Source: JAJZVS01 sp963708095
GTDB taxonomy: Bacteria; Pseudomonadota; Alphaproteobacteria; Acetobacterales; Acetobacteraceae
DNA: 64,000 bases
Assembly (NCBI GenBank): GCA_963708095.1
Contig: OY970182.1
Coordinates: forward strand, 2,852,001-2,916,000
Reading direction: 5' to 3'
Part shown: piece after piece, positions 1 through 10,686 of the stretch
Numbering within the stretch: the stretch's first letter is position 1
Layout: every line of letters starts with the position of its first letter
Position numbers and translations under genes: made by a program
Notes under the pieces: generated by a model
What the model saw: only the letters and a program-made list of their open reading frames with translations
The model's database searches: none
Told to the model about the DNA's origin: nothing

Positions 1-788
1 AGCACCGCCGTCGCCGCGCCGAGCAGCGCGTTCCGCCCCTCCTCCGGGTTGCCGCCGGCGTGCGCGGCCTGGCCGCGGAATGTCACGTCGAGCTTGGCGC
101 TGGCGAGATGGCCGAGCACGTCGGGGCGGAAGGTGCGGCTCGGCACGCCCGTGCCGAGATGGATGGCGATGAAATGATCGACGTCGTCCACGACGCCGGC
201 CTTGACCATCGGCAGGGCGCCGCGCCCGCCTTCCTCCGCGGGCTGGAAGATGAACTTCACCGTGCCGGCGAGGCGGTCCTTCATCCCGCTCAGTACCTCG
301 GCCACCGCCAGCCCGATCGCGGTGTGGGCGTCGTGCGCGCAGGCGTGCATCACGCCGGGATGCGCCGAGACGAAGCCCTCGCGCGCCGGCAGGTGCGCCT
401 GGGTGTCGTCCTCGAGGATCGGCAGCGCATCCATGTCCACCCGCAGCGCCACCACCGGGCCGGGGGCGACGCCGACCAAGGTGCCAAGCACCGCCGTATG
501 CCCGCCGGCGAGCGCGGGGAGGAACGCGGCCGGTGCTCCCTCTGCCTCGGCGCGGCGATAGGCGCGGTCAAGCTCGGCTTCCGGCGGCAGCCCGACCCGA
601 CTGGCGGAATCCATCACCTCCCGTCCGAGCTGCACGCCGAGGCCGAGCTCGCTCAGCCGCTGCGCGACCAGGCTCGCGGTGCGGAACTCGGTCAGGCCGA
701 GCTCGGGATGCCGATGCAGGTCGCGGCGCAGCGCGATCGCGCGCGCGGCGGCGGTAGCCAGGGAGGCGGCGAGATCGGGCGTGGTCAT
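1..788 (-). CDS. abgA: AbgA-like M20 family amidohydrolase, 3' part beyond window
   Basis: About 262 N-terminal residues are visible; the gene runs off the left edge. The protein resembles the p-aminobenzoyl-glutamate hydrolase subunit AbgA more than short M20D amidohydrolases. It has the long insertion after the first domain strand (a GREVMDSASRVGLP-like stretch around residues 56-68). It also shows the metal-site elements RVDMDAL (116-122), HACAHD (148-153), the Glu-Glu pair at 185-186 and AIHLGTG (208-214). The ATG at 788 overlaps the stop of the permease upstream (ATGA), so it is the last visible gene of the peptide ABC operon. A likely role is hydrolysis of an imported N-acyl or peptide-like compound in the cytoplasm. 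The exact substrate cannot be read from the sequence. Confidence 0.85.
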   Translation of the reverse strand, partial: MTTPDLAASLATAAARAIALRRDLHRHPELGLTEFRTASLVAQRLSELGLGVQLGREVMDSASRVGLPPEAELDRAYRRAEAEGAPAAFLPALAGGHTAVLGTLVGVAPGPVVALRVDMDALPILEDDTQAHLPAREGFVSAHPGVMHACAHDAHTAIGLAVAEVLSGMKDRLAGTVKFIFQPAEEGGRGALPMVKAGVVDDVDHFIAIHLGTGVPSRTFRPDVLGHLASAKLDVTFRGQAAHAGGNPEEGRNALLGAATAV

Positions 789-1693
789 GGAGCGGTCCTT
801 TCGATGGCGGCCGGTGCGGTCGGGCCGATGGGAGCCGGTGCGGCCGGCTTGCGCCGGCGGCGGCGGTAATGCGGGTCCAGCACGTCGCGCACCCAGTCCC
901 CGACCAGGTTCTCGCACAAGACCAGCAGCACGAGCGCGAGGCCGGGCAGCACCGAGGGCCACCAGGCACCGCTGAACAGGTATTGGTAGCCCTGGGCAAT
1001 GCGCAGCCCGAGCGAGGGCGTGGTGACCGCGACGCCGAGGCCGAGAAAGGAGAGCGAGGCCTCCAACTCCACCGCGCGCGGAATATCGACCGAGACCTGC
1101 ACGAACAGCGGCCCGAGCACGTTCGGCAGCAGGTGGCGGAAGATCACCCGCGTGGGCGAGGCCCCGAGCAGCCGCGCCGCCAGCACATAGTCCTTCTGCC
1201 GTTCCGCCAGCACGCTCGCGCGCACGAGCCGCGCGTAGTGCGCCCAGCCGACGAGGCCGATCACCAGGATGACCTTCCCGAGACCCCGCCCGGTCAGCGC
1301 CAGCACGGCGAGCGCGATCAGGACGACCGGGATCGACAACTGGATGTCCACGAGCCGCATCAGCACCGCATCGAACCAGCCGTCGCCGGCAGCACCCGCG
1401 ACCAGCCCGGTCACGCCGCCGAGCACCACGCTGATCGCGACCGAGACGATGCCGGCGAGCAGGCTGACCCGCAGCCCGTAGATCATGTTGGAGGCGACAT
1501 CCCGCCCCAGCCCGTCGGTCCCGAACGGATAGGCCCAGCTTCCGCCCTGCACCCAGGCCGGCGGGGTGAGGCGCATCATCAGATTCTGCTGCTGCGGGTC
1601 GTGCGGCGCGATCAGCGGCGCGAAGATCGCCGCCAGCACGAGCACCAGCAGGATCGAAGTCGGAACGAACGGCGGGCGGGAGAACCTACCCAC
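785..1693 (-). CDS. Peptide-type ABC transporter permease (DppC family)
   Basis: Inner-membrane subunit of a dipeptide/oligopeptide importer. One N-terminal membrane helix is followed by the APHDPQ region typical of DppC proteins. Five further hydrophobic segments follow, with the ABC-contact loop around RLLGASPTRVIFRHLLPN. The GTG at 1693 is chosen because it gives a normal DppC start (VGRFSRPPF) and overlaps the stop of the preceding permease by 8 bp. An upstream ATG at 1738 would add 15 residues that do not look like a DppC N-terminus. The 302-residue length is normal. It is translationally coupled to both neighbours. Confidence 0.9.
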   Translation of the reverse strand: MGRFSRPPFVPTSILLVLVLAAIFAPLIAPHDPQQQNLMMRLTPPAWVQGGSWAYPFGTDGLGRDVASNMIYGLRVSLLAGIVSVAISVVLGGVTGLVAGAAGDGWFDAVLMRLVDIQLSIPVVLIALAVLALTGRGLGKVILVIGLVGWAHYARLVRASVLAERQKDYVLAARLLGASPTRVIFRHLLPNVLGPLFVQVSVDIPRAVELEASLSFLGLGVAVTTPSLGLRIAQGYQYLFSGAWWPSVLPGLALVLLVLCENLVGDWVRDVLDPHYRRRRRKPAAPAPIGPTAPAAIERTAP

Positions 1694-2606
1694 GGTGGCG
1701 CACCCGCGGATCGAGCATGCCGTAGGCGAGGTCCACAAGGAAGTTGATCGTCACGAACATCGCAGCCACCACCAGGACGTAGGCAAGGATGACCGGATAG
1801 TCGAGCCGATAGAGCGCCTGCAATGCCATCCGGTTCATCCCCGGCAGGGCGAAGATCGTCTCCGTGATCACCGCGCCCGCGAACAACTGCCCGAATTGCA
1901 GGCCGAACACGGTGACCAACGGCAGCAGCGCGGTGCGCAGCGCGTGCTTGAGGATCACCACCGGCTCCGCCACCCCCTTCGCCCGCGCGGTGCGCACGTG
2001 GTTCTGGTTCAGCGTCTCCAGCAAGGTGCTGCGCACCAGCCGGGTGAACAGGGCGATACGGAAGAACGCAAGCGTGAAGGCCGGCATGATGTAATGCTGC
2101 AGGCTGCCGGCGCCGGACGCCGGCAAGACATTGAACGCCACGCTGAAGAAGTAGATCAGCAGGATGCCGAGAAAGAAGGTCGGCACCGAGGAGCCGAGGA
2201 CCGAGAGGCTGCGCAGCACCCGGTCCGCCATCCGGTCCGGCCGCACCGCCGCCCAGATGCCGAACGGCACGCCGAGCAGGAGGGCGACGCCGATGGAAAG
2301 CCCGACCAGCTCCAGGGTGACCGGCACCCGCTCGAGGATCAGGCGCATCGCCGGCTGCCCGCTGTAGTAGGACACGCCGAGATTGCCGTGCAGTACGCCC
2401 GCCAGGTAGCGGACGTACTGCACGGCGAGCGGTCGGTCCAGGCCCAGCGCGGCTCGCAGGACCGCCCGGGAATGCGCGCTCATCTGCTCCGGCGCCAGCA
2501 CGGCGATGGGATCGCCGGTGGCGTGGATCAGCAGGAACACGAGGCTGACCACCACCCACAGAGTGAACAGCGCCTGCAAGGCCCGCGTGAGCAGGAAGCG
2601 ACCCAT
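1686..2606 (-). CDS. Peptide-type ABC transporter permease (DppB family)
   Basis: A 306-residue inner-membrane subunit that pairs with the DppC-like permease downstream. It starts MGRFLLTRALQALFTLWVVV, the usual DppB first helix. The periplasmic region contains LGLDRPLAVQYVRYL and GNLGVSYYSGQP, both typical of the family. Further helices and an ABC-coupling loop (RTARAKGVAEPVVILKHALR) follow. It starts 9 bp after the binding-protein gene and overlaps the next permease. With the two ATPases and the binding protein it forms a complete importer; the transported peptide is not known. Confidence 0.93.
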   Translation of the reverse strand: MGRFLLTRALQALFTLWVVVSLVFLLIHATGDPIAVLAPEQMSAHSRAVLRAALGLDRPLAVQYVRYLAGVLHGNLGVSYYSGQPAMRLILERVPVTLELVGLSIGVALLLGVPFGIWAAVRPDRMADRVLRSLSVLGSSVPTFFLGILLIYFFSVAFNVLPASGAGSLQHYIMPAFTLAFFRIALFTRLVRSTLLETLNQNHVRTARAKGVAEPVVILKHALRTALLPLVTVFGLQFGQLFAGAVITETIFALPGMNRMALQALYRLDYPVILAYVLVVAAMFVTINFLVDLAYGMLDPRVRHRG

Positions 2607-2615
2607 CGGCGGGTA

Positions 2616-4190
2616 TTATTTGCGCTGCATCTGCCAGGCCAGGATCAGCCCGTTCGGCTGTTCGCTCCAGACGACGCCGTTGGCGACGCCGGCGATCTCG
2701 TCCTGGTAATAGAGCGGAATGTAGGCGATGTCCTGCCGGTCGGCGAGCGCATAGGCCGCGCGTTCCAGCTTGACGCGCGCGGCATCATCGAAGCTGCCGC
2801 TCGCCTTCGCGATCAGCGCGTCGGCCACCTCGCTGCAATAATGCTCGCGGTTGACATGGCCGAACCCGAGCTTCGCATCGCGGCAGTGGAACATCGAATT
2901 CCAGGTGGAGAGGGGATCGGTGCTGCCCCAGCCTGCGAGGTACACGGTGAAATCGCCGCGGTTCATCTGCGGGAAGAATACCGCCTTCGGGATCGCGTTC
3001 ACCTGCACGGTGATCCCCACCTGCTGCAGCATCCCGGCCAGCGCCTGCGCGACCAGTGAATCTTCCAGATAGCGGTCGTTGGTCGCGTCCAGGCGCACAG
3101 TGAAGCCGTGCGGATAACCCGCCGCCGCCAGCAGCTTGCGCGCATCAGCGAGGCTGTACGGGAAACGCTTCAGGCCGGGGTCGAAGGATTCCATCAGCGG
3201 CGGCATGAACTGGGTCGCGACGGTTGCCGCGTCGTTGAAGATCTTCTCGCGCAGCAAGCCGACCTCGATCGCCTCATAGACCGCCTTGCGCACCCTCGCA
3301 TCGAGGAACGGGTTCTTTTCCCCGGCAGCCATGCCCGGCGACCCGGTCTTCCGCCAGTCGTCCATCGCCAGGTACATCGTACGCGTGCCGGGGACGGAGG
3401 TGATGTGCGCCCGGTCGCTGTTCTTCACGCGCGCGAAATCTTCCGGATTGATCTTCTCGGCGACCTCGATCTGCCCCGACAGCAGGGCGGCGAGCCGGGT
3501 CGCGCCGTTCGGGATGCTCTCCAGCCGTACGAATTTGAAGGCGACGGGGCGGCCCCAATAGCCCTTCCACGCCTGCAGATCGAGATGGTCCTCCGCGAGC
3601 CAGGACACGAAGCGATAGGCGCCGGTGCCGATCGGATGGGCGGCGAAGGCGGCTCGCCCTTCTTTCTTGATCAGCGCTTCCGGCATGACCGGAATGCTGG
3701 AGAGATGGATCGGGAACAGCGGGTCCGGTCGGCTGAACACCACCTCGAGCGTGGTCGGGTTCACCACCTTATAGCCGGTGACGTCGTTCACGAACTCCCG
3801 CATCTGCGATTTCGGGTTGTTCGCCGCATCCATGATCGATCGGCCGACGTCGTCGGCGGTCATCGGCATGCCGTTCTGGAACGTCACCCCGGTGCGCAGC
3901 GTGAGCTGCCAGGACAGCGGCGAGAGGTTCTTCCACGCCGTCGCGATGCGCGGGACCGGCTTGCCCCGCGAGCTGAGGATCGTAATCGTGTCGAAGATAT
4001 TGCGCTGCCAGGATTCCGTGGTCGTTTCGCTGCGCATGATCGGATCGAGCGTGGTGGCCCCACCCTTGAACGCAACGACCAGCGGGTGCTGCGCGCTGTC
4101 GCCGATCGCCGCCCGGGCGGAGGGCGACAGGGCGAACAGGCAAGCTGCGATTCCGCAGGCGCCCAGCAGCCGGGTGGTCCAGGATGGCAT
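2616..4190 (-). CDS. Peptide ABC transporter substrate-binding protein (SBP_bac_5)
   Basis: A 524-residue periplasmic solute-binding protein. The ATG at 4190 follows a good Shine-Dalgarno (GGAGG, about 9 nt upstream). It starts a clear Sec signal peptide, with MPSWTTRLLG then a hydrophobic core and a PSARA cleavage site. The upstream reading frame has no such features. The mature part has the family hallmarks: LDPIMRSETTTES, a TLRTGVTFQNGMPMTADDV motif, HPIGTGAYRFV, and a C-terminal domain ending in NGLILAWQ. Its central position in the operon and length fit DppA/GsiB-like proteins. Ligand identity is not readable. Confidence 0.93.
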   Translation of the reverse strand: MPSWTTRLLGACGIAACLFALSPSARAAIGDSAQHPLVVAFKGGATTLDPIMRSETTTESWQRNIFDTITILSSRGKPVPRIATAWKNLSPLSWQLTLRTGVTFQNGMPMTADDVGRSIMDAANNPKSQMREFVNDVTGYKVVNPTTLEVVFSRPDPLFPIHLSSIPVMPEALIKKEGRAAFAAHPIGTGAYRFVSWLAEDHLDLQAWKGYWGRPVAFKFVRLESIPNGATRLAALLSGQIEVAEKINPEDFARVKNSDRAHITSVPGTRTMYLAMDDWRKTGSPGMAAGEKNPFLDARVRKAVYEAIEVGLLREKIFNDAATVATQFMPPLMESFDPGLKRFPYSLADARKLLAAAGYPHGFTVRLDATNDRYLEDSLVAQALAGMLQQVGITVQVNAIPKAVFFPQMNRGDFTVYLAGWGSTDPLSTWNSMFHCRDAKLGFGHVNREHYCSEVADALIAKASGSFDDAARVKLERAAYALADRQDIAYIPLYYQDEIAGVANGVVWSEQPNGLILAWQMQRK

Positions 4191-4269
4191 CGGTCTTATC
4201 CTCCGGTGGGTGTGGAGACGGCGCGTGTGCCGGCGTCGCGGGTCGCGTCGTGCGCAGCCTTTAGCCATG

Positions 4270-5270
<1,001 letters not shown>

Positions 5271-5274
<4 letters not shown>

Positions 5275-6296
5275 ACCGTCGCCTCTGCGAGCATCCGCCA
5301 GCGGGCGCAGCGCACCGCATGATCGTCTCCGCATGCTTCCATGGCGGGCACGGCGGCATCGCAGGTGCCGGGCAGCGCATGGGCGCAGCGCGGGTGGAAG
5401 CTGCAGCCGTTGGGCTGATGGAACGGGCTTGGGGCATCGCCGGGAATCGCTTCTAGACGTTGCAGGGCCGTGCCATCGGTGGACAGGCGCGGCACCGAGC
5501 GCAGCAGCCCCTGCGTGTAGGGCATGCGCGGGGCGGCAAACAGCGCTGCCGCCGGCGCCTGCTCCACCACCCGGCCGGCGTACATCACGGTCACCCGGTC
5601 GGCGATCTCCGCCACCACGCCGAGGTGGTGGGTGATGAACAGCACCGCCATCCCGATCTCGCGCTTCATCCACGCGATCAGATCGAGCACCTGCGCCTGG
5701 ATCGTCACATCGAGCGCGGTACTCGGTTCGTCGGCGATCAGGAGCCGCGGTCGGCAGGCGAGCGCCATGGCGATCATCACCCGCTGCGCCATCCCGCCCG
5801 AGATCTGGTGTGGATAGGCCGCAAGCCGCGCCTCGGGATCCGGAATGCCGAGCAGCGCCAGCATGTCCGCGGCCACGCGCAGCGCCGCGCGCCGCTCCCT
5901 GCCCTGGTGCAGTCTCACCGTCTCGGCGATCTGCTCGCCGAGTGTGTACACCGGGTTCAGCGAACTCATCGGCTCCTGAAACACCATCGCGATCTCGTCA
6001 CCGCGGATGCGCCGCAGGTCGCGTCGGGACAGCGTGAGCAGGTCCCGTGTCTTCCCATCGCGTCCGCGGAACAACACATGGCCGCCGACGACTTCTCCGG
6101 GTGGGCATGGCACCAGGCCCATCACCGCGAGGCTGCTGACCGACTTGCCCGAGCCGGATTCGCCGACCACTGCAAGCGTCTCGCCTTCGCGCACCTCGAA
6201 GCTCACGCCATCGACGGCGTCGGCGACCCCCTCGTCGGTGGTGAACCGCACCCGGAGGTCGTGCACGCTCAGCAGCGGATCTCTTGAGGCGGCCAT
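5271..6296 (-). CDS. Peptide ABC transporter ATP-binding protein (DppD family)
   Basis: First gene of the operon, 341 residues. Walker A GESGSGKS lies at 45-52, followed by a Q-loop VFQEPMSSLNP, signature ISGGMAQRVMIAMAL and Walker B LLIADEPSTALD. The C-terminal region has the cysteine motif of Opp/Dpp ATPases (CSFHPRC). It powers the importer together with the DppF-like subunit. No convincing promoter could be picked by eye in the gap upstream. Confidence 0.92.
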
Positions 6297-7075
6297 TATC
6301 GGGCGAGGCTAACCGCGGGACCGGGTAGCGTCAAACAGCGCAACAGTCCCGATCGGCAGGAGAATCAGCGGCTTTTGTCGCGACCCAGCGTGGGTTGGGC
6401 CAACACAACCACCGACTGCAACCCCTGAGTGCTGGCGCCTCAACGAATTGCCAAACCTTACGGAAGCGGGCTGCCGACGGGCACCGACCAGGACGCCAAC
6501 GGGCGATCGGCCTGGCACTCGATGGCGCTGACCACACTACGCCGTGTGAGTGGGGGCGAATTCGCCCCACTTTAGGCGGCTGGGACGTTCCCGGTTTGAC
6601 GTGTCGGCGCTGGCGTGAGTACCAGGCGTCGCCCTCCGGTAGCCCACGTCGCCCTCGATGCGAACCGGCAGCCAACTTGGGACCCACTCGAATTCATGCG
6701 CAACGCTTTGAAATAACGGGATGAACCCGTCGTTTGTTGGGATCCCGGCCGACGCCGATCGGGACTGCACCCCGAACGAATTTCTCCGATCCAATCCGGC
6801 CGGATTGCAAGCCAGAAGCTGCCTTTACCCCGGACCACACCCGGGTGCACGGATCGGATAAATCGGTGAAAGCGAGCGGGGTGGAACGGCCGCCGTTCCC
6901 GATAGACAAAACCACGAATGCCTCGCTTTATCTATGTTCAAGCAAACGCAGACTATGCGTGCTGCGGACAGAAAGGAGAGTTCGATTGATAGCGCAGTCG
7001 GCTGCGACCGTGACTTGCGCGTATCGGAGTCCAAACAGGTCGCATCGGCTATCTGGCGAATGACCGCCGCATCGT
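6297..7075. other. Gene-poor gap between two ABC operons
   Basis: About 780 bp with no frame that resembles a protein and no ribosome-binding site in front of a plausible start. Base composition is lower in GC than the flanking genes. Part of it (6641-6784, read on the minus strand) is related to a second gene-poor stretch near 25.1-25.3 kb, listed separately. It looks like decayed or transferred DNA. I see no transposase motif here. Confidence 0.6.
6641..6784 (-). repeat. Degenerate dispersed repeat, copy 1
   Basis: The reverse strand begins AAATTCGTTCGGGGTG and continues with CCCGATCGGCG, TTATTTCAA and GGGTCCC blocks in the same order as 25124-25274 on the plus strand. The two copies are in opposite orientation about 18 kb apart and are diverged, with gaps. 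One shared frame reads NSFGV-x-SRSA in both, so it may derive from a coding element, but neither copy is an intact gene. Confidence 0.55.
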
Positions 7076-7909
7076 TCACGGAGCCAGGGCATCCGGCAGG
7101 TCCACGGTCCGCCGTGAGTGCGGCCTCCACGAGATCCGGCCCCAGACGCGCCCGAGGACATAAGACAGCGCACCGATGCTGCCGACAAAAAAGCCCACGG
7201 GCCAGTTGGTGGCATAGGACAGGCCGACCGCGGCCCACACGGTGACCAACGAGATGCCAACCGAGAAGAGCATGGCAAGAACCGGCCGGTCGGTCAGTGC
7301 CCGCGCGGCGGCCGCCGGCCCGACCATGAGGCTGAAGACCAGGAGCGCGCCGACCACGGGAAGGGCCATGGACGTCGCGAACGCGAGAACCGTCAGGAAC
7401 CACAGCTCCATGCGGCGGCTGGATACACCCCTGGCCTCCGCCAGTTCGGGGGAAACCGAACTGAGGAGGAGCGGGCGGAACATCACGGCGATGGCCAAAA
7501 TCGAGATGGCGCTCATGGCTGCCACCGCGATGATCTGGTCTACGCTGACACCGAGCACCTGCCCGAAGAGCAAGTCATAGACGCCCTGCGAATACTCCCT
7601 GGTCATGCTGAGGAACAGCGTCCCGAGGCCGAGCAGCGTGACCAGGCAGAGCGCCGTCGCGACCTCGTGGCGCCCCCGGCGGCTGAGCTGGCTGATGCCG
7701 ATCACGCCGACCACGGAGAACGCGATCAAGCCGGAGAGCTGGTTGATACCCAGGAGGTTCGCCATGGCAGCGCCGGGAAAAGTGCCAAGCGGCAAGGCGT
7801 GCGCGGCGAAGGATGAGCCCCGGAGCACGACAAAGAAACCGACCATACCCGCGACAATGGCAACGAGGGTGGAGACGATCCAGGTATTGGTCATGAAGCT
7901 CGAGAACAT
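7076..7909 (-). CDS. Metal ABC transporter permease (ZnuB/MntB family), second subunit
   Basis: A 277-residue ABC-3 family permease with about eight hydrophobic segments. Conserved features are the first-helix region (GMVGFFVVLRGSSFAAHALPLGTF) and the block SVSPELAEARGVSSRRMELWFL, a family hallmark. It begins 2 bp after the other permease gene and is the last gene of the operon. The operon encodes two different permeases, so the channel is probably a heterodimer. This is common for manganese/zinc importers of the ABC-3 class. Confidence 0.9.
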   Translation of the reverse strand: MFSSFMTNTWIVSTLVAIVAGMVGFFVVLRGSSFAAHALPLGTFPGAAMANLLGINQLSGLIAFSVVGVIGISQLSRRGRHEVATALCLVTLLGLGTLFLSMTREYSQGVYDLLFGQVLGVSVDQIIAVAAMSAISILAIAVMFRPLLLSSVSPELAEARGVSSRRMELWFLTVLAFATSMALPVVGALLVFSLMVGPAAAARALTDRPVLAMLFSVGISLVTVWAAVGLSYATNWPVGFFVGSIGALSYVLGRVWGRISWRPHSRRTVDLPDALAP

Positions 7910-7911
7910 GG

Positions 7912-8823
7912 TCAGCCCTCCGCCTGGGCACCGGCGCCGACGCTGATCGAGGCGCGGTGCTCCCGCGCTTGCCGACGCTCTGGGATGGCGGCGACGAGAT
8001 AGAACGCGAAGATGAGTGACACGATGAAGAAGCTCACGGGCCAGCCGTGGCCAGGTGTCCAGTAGAAGCTGTCATAGGCGAGAAGAATTCCACCCCAGGT
8101 AGCGACCAGGCCGACCAACACGGAAACGGCGATCGCCCAGCCCGGCCGCTTCGCCAGCCGGAGCGCGATCGCGGGCGGTCCGATCAACAGCGCCGTAGAC
8201 AGGATGGCACCCACGGTCATGGCCGAAAGAGAGACAGCGAATGCCAGCACCAGCAGGTGCAGGAGCCCCGTTAGGCGGACCCGCACCCCCTGGACCGCGG
8301 CGAGTTCCGGAGACAGGGAGGCGAGGAGCAGAGGACGATAGAAGAGACCGCTGATCACGAGCGCCGTCACGCCGACCGCGAGGGTGAGGGGAATGATGGA
8401 AGCTGCAATGGAAAACATGGACCCGAACATGACCGTGATCGCCGCGCCGGTCGTGCTCATGGATGTCACGTCGAAATACAGAAACAGCGCTGCCAAACCG
8501 AGGCCCGCGCCCAGCACGATTCCGGTCACGAGATCGCGCTCCCGGACGAGACGAGCTCCAGCCAGTTCCATTCCTCCAGCCGCGATGACGGCCATGCCCA
8601 GAAAACCGAGCAGCGGGTTGATCCCCAGGAGGAACGAGGCCGACCCGCCGGCGCTGCTCACATCGGCAAGGGCATGACCGGCAAAGGACTGGCCGCGCAT
8701 GACGGTAAAGACGCCGACGACGCCCGAGACCACCGCAGCTCCCCCGCCGACGATCATCGCGGTCTGCACGGGTGCGCTGGTGAAGAAGCCCGGTTCGAAA
8801 ATCAGCGTGAGCAAGGATTGCAT
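7912..8823 (-). CDS. Metal ABC transporter permease (ZnuB/MntB family), first subunit
   Basis: A 303-residue inner-membrane permease of the ABC-3 family. It contains FTVMRGQSFAGHALADVSSAGGSA, the conserved entry loop, and LASLSPELAAVQGVRVRLTG, the cytoplasmic family motif. A hydrophobic helix precedes a short basic C-terminal tail (PERRQAREHRAS). It starts 6 bp after the ATPase gene, in the order binding protein, ATPase, permease, permease. Confidence 0.9.
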   Translation of the reverse strand: MQSLLTLIFEPGFFTSAPVQTAMIVGGGAAVVSGVVGVFTVMRGQSFAGHALADVSSAGGSASFLLGINPLLGFLGMAVIAAGGMELAGARLVRERDLVTGIVLGAGLGLAALFLYFDVTSMSTTGAAITVMFGSMFSIAASIIPLTLAVGVTALVISGLFYRPLLLASLSPELAAVQGVRVRLTGLLHLLVLAFAVSLSAMTVGAILSTALLIGPPAIALRLAKRPGWAIAVSVLVGLVATWGGILLAYDSFYWTPGHGWPVSFFIVSLIFAFYLVAAIPERRQAREHRASISVGAGAQAEG

Positions 8824-8829
8824 GGGCGA

Positions 8830-9663
8830 TCACGGAATCTGCGCGACATGGGCGGGGTATTTCTCGATGGCTGAGACGATCTCACCGGGAGCATCGGCGG
8901 CGATCACCAGGACCCGCCCGTGAACGCGGATGACATCGATGTGGTAGCCGTAAAGCCGGCTCAGAACGTCCGTGCGGATCACCTCATCCGTCCTTCCGCT
9001 CGCGGCATGTCCATTGGCCAGGTAGACGATCCGGTCCATCGCCGGGAGCAACGGATTCATGTCATGAGCGGAGAGCAGGACCGTGATCCGGTGCTCCGTG
9101 GAGAGCTGGTGCAGCAGGGCGACGATCTCCGCCGCACTGCGCATGTCGAGGTTGGCGAGCGGCTCGTCGAGCAGCAGGAGTCGGGGGCGGCGGACCAGGG
9201 CATGAGCGATCAAAACCCGTTGCTGCTGCCCGCCGGAGAGACTGCCGATCCGCTGGTCCGCAAACTTCTCCGCATCTACGGCTGCGAGCATCTCGGCAAC
9301 GAAACCTCGGTGCGCCCTTGATGGAAATGGGAGACCAAATCGATGGCCATCGAGCCCGAGAGCCACAACGTCTCGTGCTCTTAAGGGCATATAAGGGTCG
9401 AGGGCGATCTTCTGCGGCACGTAACCGATCGAGCGCAAGCCGCCGGGGCCACTTGTCCGATCAAACCTGACGTGACCTGCCCCCGGCGTCTGAAAGCCGA
9501 GGATCGTGCGCAACAGCGTGGTCTTACCGGAACCGTTCGTCCCAATAAGACCGCAGAACTCGCCGGCACGCAGGGTGAAGCTCACCCCCTCAAGGACCGC
9601 TCGCCCGGAGAACGAGACGCTCACCTGATCGACCGTGAGCACGTCGCACTCCTGTTGCGGCAT
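8830..9663 (-). CDS. Metal ABC transporter ATP-binding protein (ZnuC/MntA family)
   Basis: A 277-residue ATPase. Walker A GTNGSGKT is at 41-48, followed by the Q-loop region GYVPQKIALDPYMPL, signature LSGGQQQRVLIAHAL, Walker B LLLLDEPLANLD and the H-loop LLSAHDMN. The sequence LDPYMPLRARDVVALGL is typical of zinc/manganese ATPases. Its ATG directly follows the stop of the binding-protein gene (TAAATG), so the two are coupled. Confidence 0.92.
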   Translation of the reverse strand: MPQQECDVLTVDQVSVSFSGRAVLEGVSFTLRAGEFCGLIGTNGSGKTTLLRTILGFQTPGAGHVRFDRTSGPGGLRSIGYVPQKIALDPYMPLRARDVVALGLDGHRFGLPFPSRAHRGFVAEMLAAVDAEKFADQRIGSLSGGQQQRVLIAHALVRRPRLLLLDEPLANLDMRSAAEIVALLHQLSTEHRITVLLSAHDMNPLLPAMDRIVYLANGHAASGRTDEVIRTDVLSRLYGYHIDVIRVHGRVLVIAADAPGEIVSAIEKYPAHVAQIP

Positions 9664-10650
9664 TTACTGGCCTCCCGCCTGGAGCCTGTAGGTGGAGACC
9701 TTGTCGGTGACCGCTTTCCGCAGGGCGTCGACCTCCGCCACCATCCAGGACTGGTAGTGATACCCGGTCGGCATGGTCTCGTAGACGCCTACGACCGGAA
9801 TGCCGTTCTTCTTGGCAAGGCTGAGGAACGACGCCGTGAGCGAATCGGTCACCTGCTGATTGTAGAGAAACACCTTCACCTTGTGCCCGGTGAAGAGCTC
9901 ATTCTGGGTCGTGACGTCCTGGGGCGACGGGTCGGTGCCGTTCATGATCGCCGCCTGAAGGCTGAACGGCGTCCGGATGTCGCAGCCGACGGCCTGGATC
10001 ATGTAGTCGGCCACCGGCTCGGTGACGGAGACTGGCGTGCCATTGTAGCTTGCCTTGAAGGACGCTATGGCGGCGAACCACGGCTTCAGGGATTCGTCGA
10101 ACTTCGCCGCATTGGCCTGGAAATACGATGCGCGCGCCGGATCAAGGGCAGCAAGATCGGCCGCCACCGCCTTCGCCACCGCCGGCATCGTCTTGGGATC
10201 GTACCACAGATGGGGGTTGGGCGTGCTGTCGGGCAGGCCCAGCAGGTGCTGAACGTCGATCACCTTGCGATCGGCGTTGGGCGCCGCCGCGATGATCTTG
10301 TCAATCCAGGAGTCGTAGCCCACGCCGTTCTTGACGACGAGCCCGGCTGCCGCGATCTGACTGGCTACCTTTGGACTCACCTCGAACGTGTGCGGGTCCG
10401 TGTTGGGGTCGGTCTCGATCGCGGTGACCTGAACATACCGGCCGCCGATCTGGGAGATGACATCGGCATATTCGTTTTCCACCCCGACGGCATTGATACC
10501 CCCGGCGGCAAAGGCGTTTCCGTACCCCACGGATGTGACGCCCAGCGCGATCAGCAGACCGCCGATCACCCTTCTCCGCCTTGTCCCGATAGCGGCTGTG
10601 GCTTTCGATTGCAGTGAACCGCCCTGAGCCAAGGCGTCGCGCTGGTCCAT
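9664..10650 (-). CDS. Zinc/manganese ABC transporter substrate-binding protein
   Basis: Cluster A-I periplasmic metal-binding protein. Likely ligand positions are His in DPHTFEV, His in NPHLWYDP and Glu in SVTEPVADYM, with a fourth acidic residue probable in GVYETMP. There is no His-rich loop. Starts at 10740, 10701 and 10662 are also in frame. 10650 is chosen because it is preceded by a GGGGA element, whereas the 10740 start overlaps an operator. From 10650 the protein has 328 residues, with a long basic n-region (TRRRR) before the signal core (VIGGLLIALGVTSVGYG). The Glu third ligand leans toward manganese, the operator toward zinc control; the metal is unresolved. Confidence 0.88.
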   Translation of the reverse strand: MDQRDALAQGGSLQSKATAAIGTRRRRVIGGLLIALGVTSVGYGNAFAAGGINAVGVENEYADVISQIGGRYVQVTAIETDPNTDPHTFEVSPKVASQIAAAGLVVKNGVGYDSWIDKIIAAAPNADRKVIDVQHLLGLPDSTPNPHLWYDPKTMPAVAKAVAADLAALDPARASYFQANAAKFDESLKPWFAAIASFKASYNGTPVSVTEPVADYMIQAVGCDIRTPFSLQAAIMNGTDPSPQDVTTQNELFTGHKVKVFLYNQQVTDSLTASFLSLAKKNGIPVVGVYETMPTGYHYQSWMVAEVDALRKAVTDKVSTYRLQAGGQ

Positions 10651-10686
10651 TTTTATCCCCATCCTCTGAGAAGCTATTTGATCATT

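Noticed and set aside
869..3059. Long plus-strand open frames opposite the ABC permeases
   Set aside because: They are antisense shadows of GC-rich genes, with His/Arg/Gln-rich low-complexity translations and no ribosome-binding sites.
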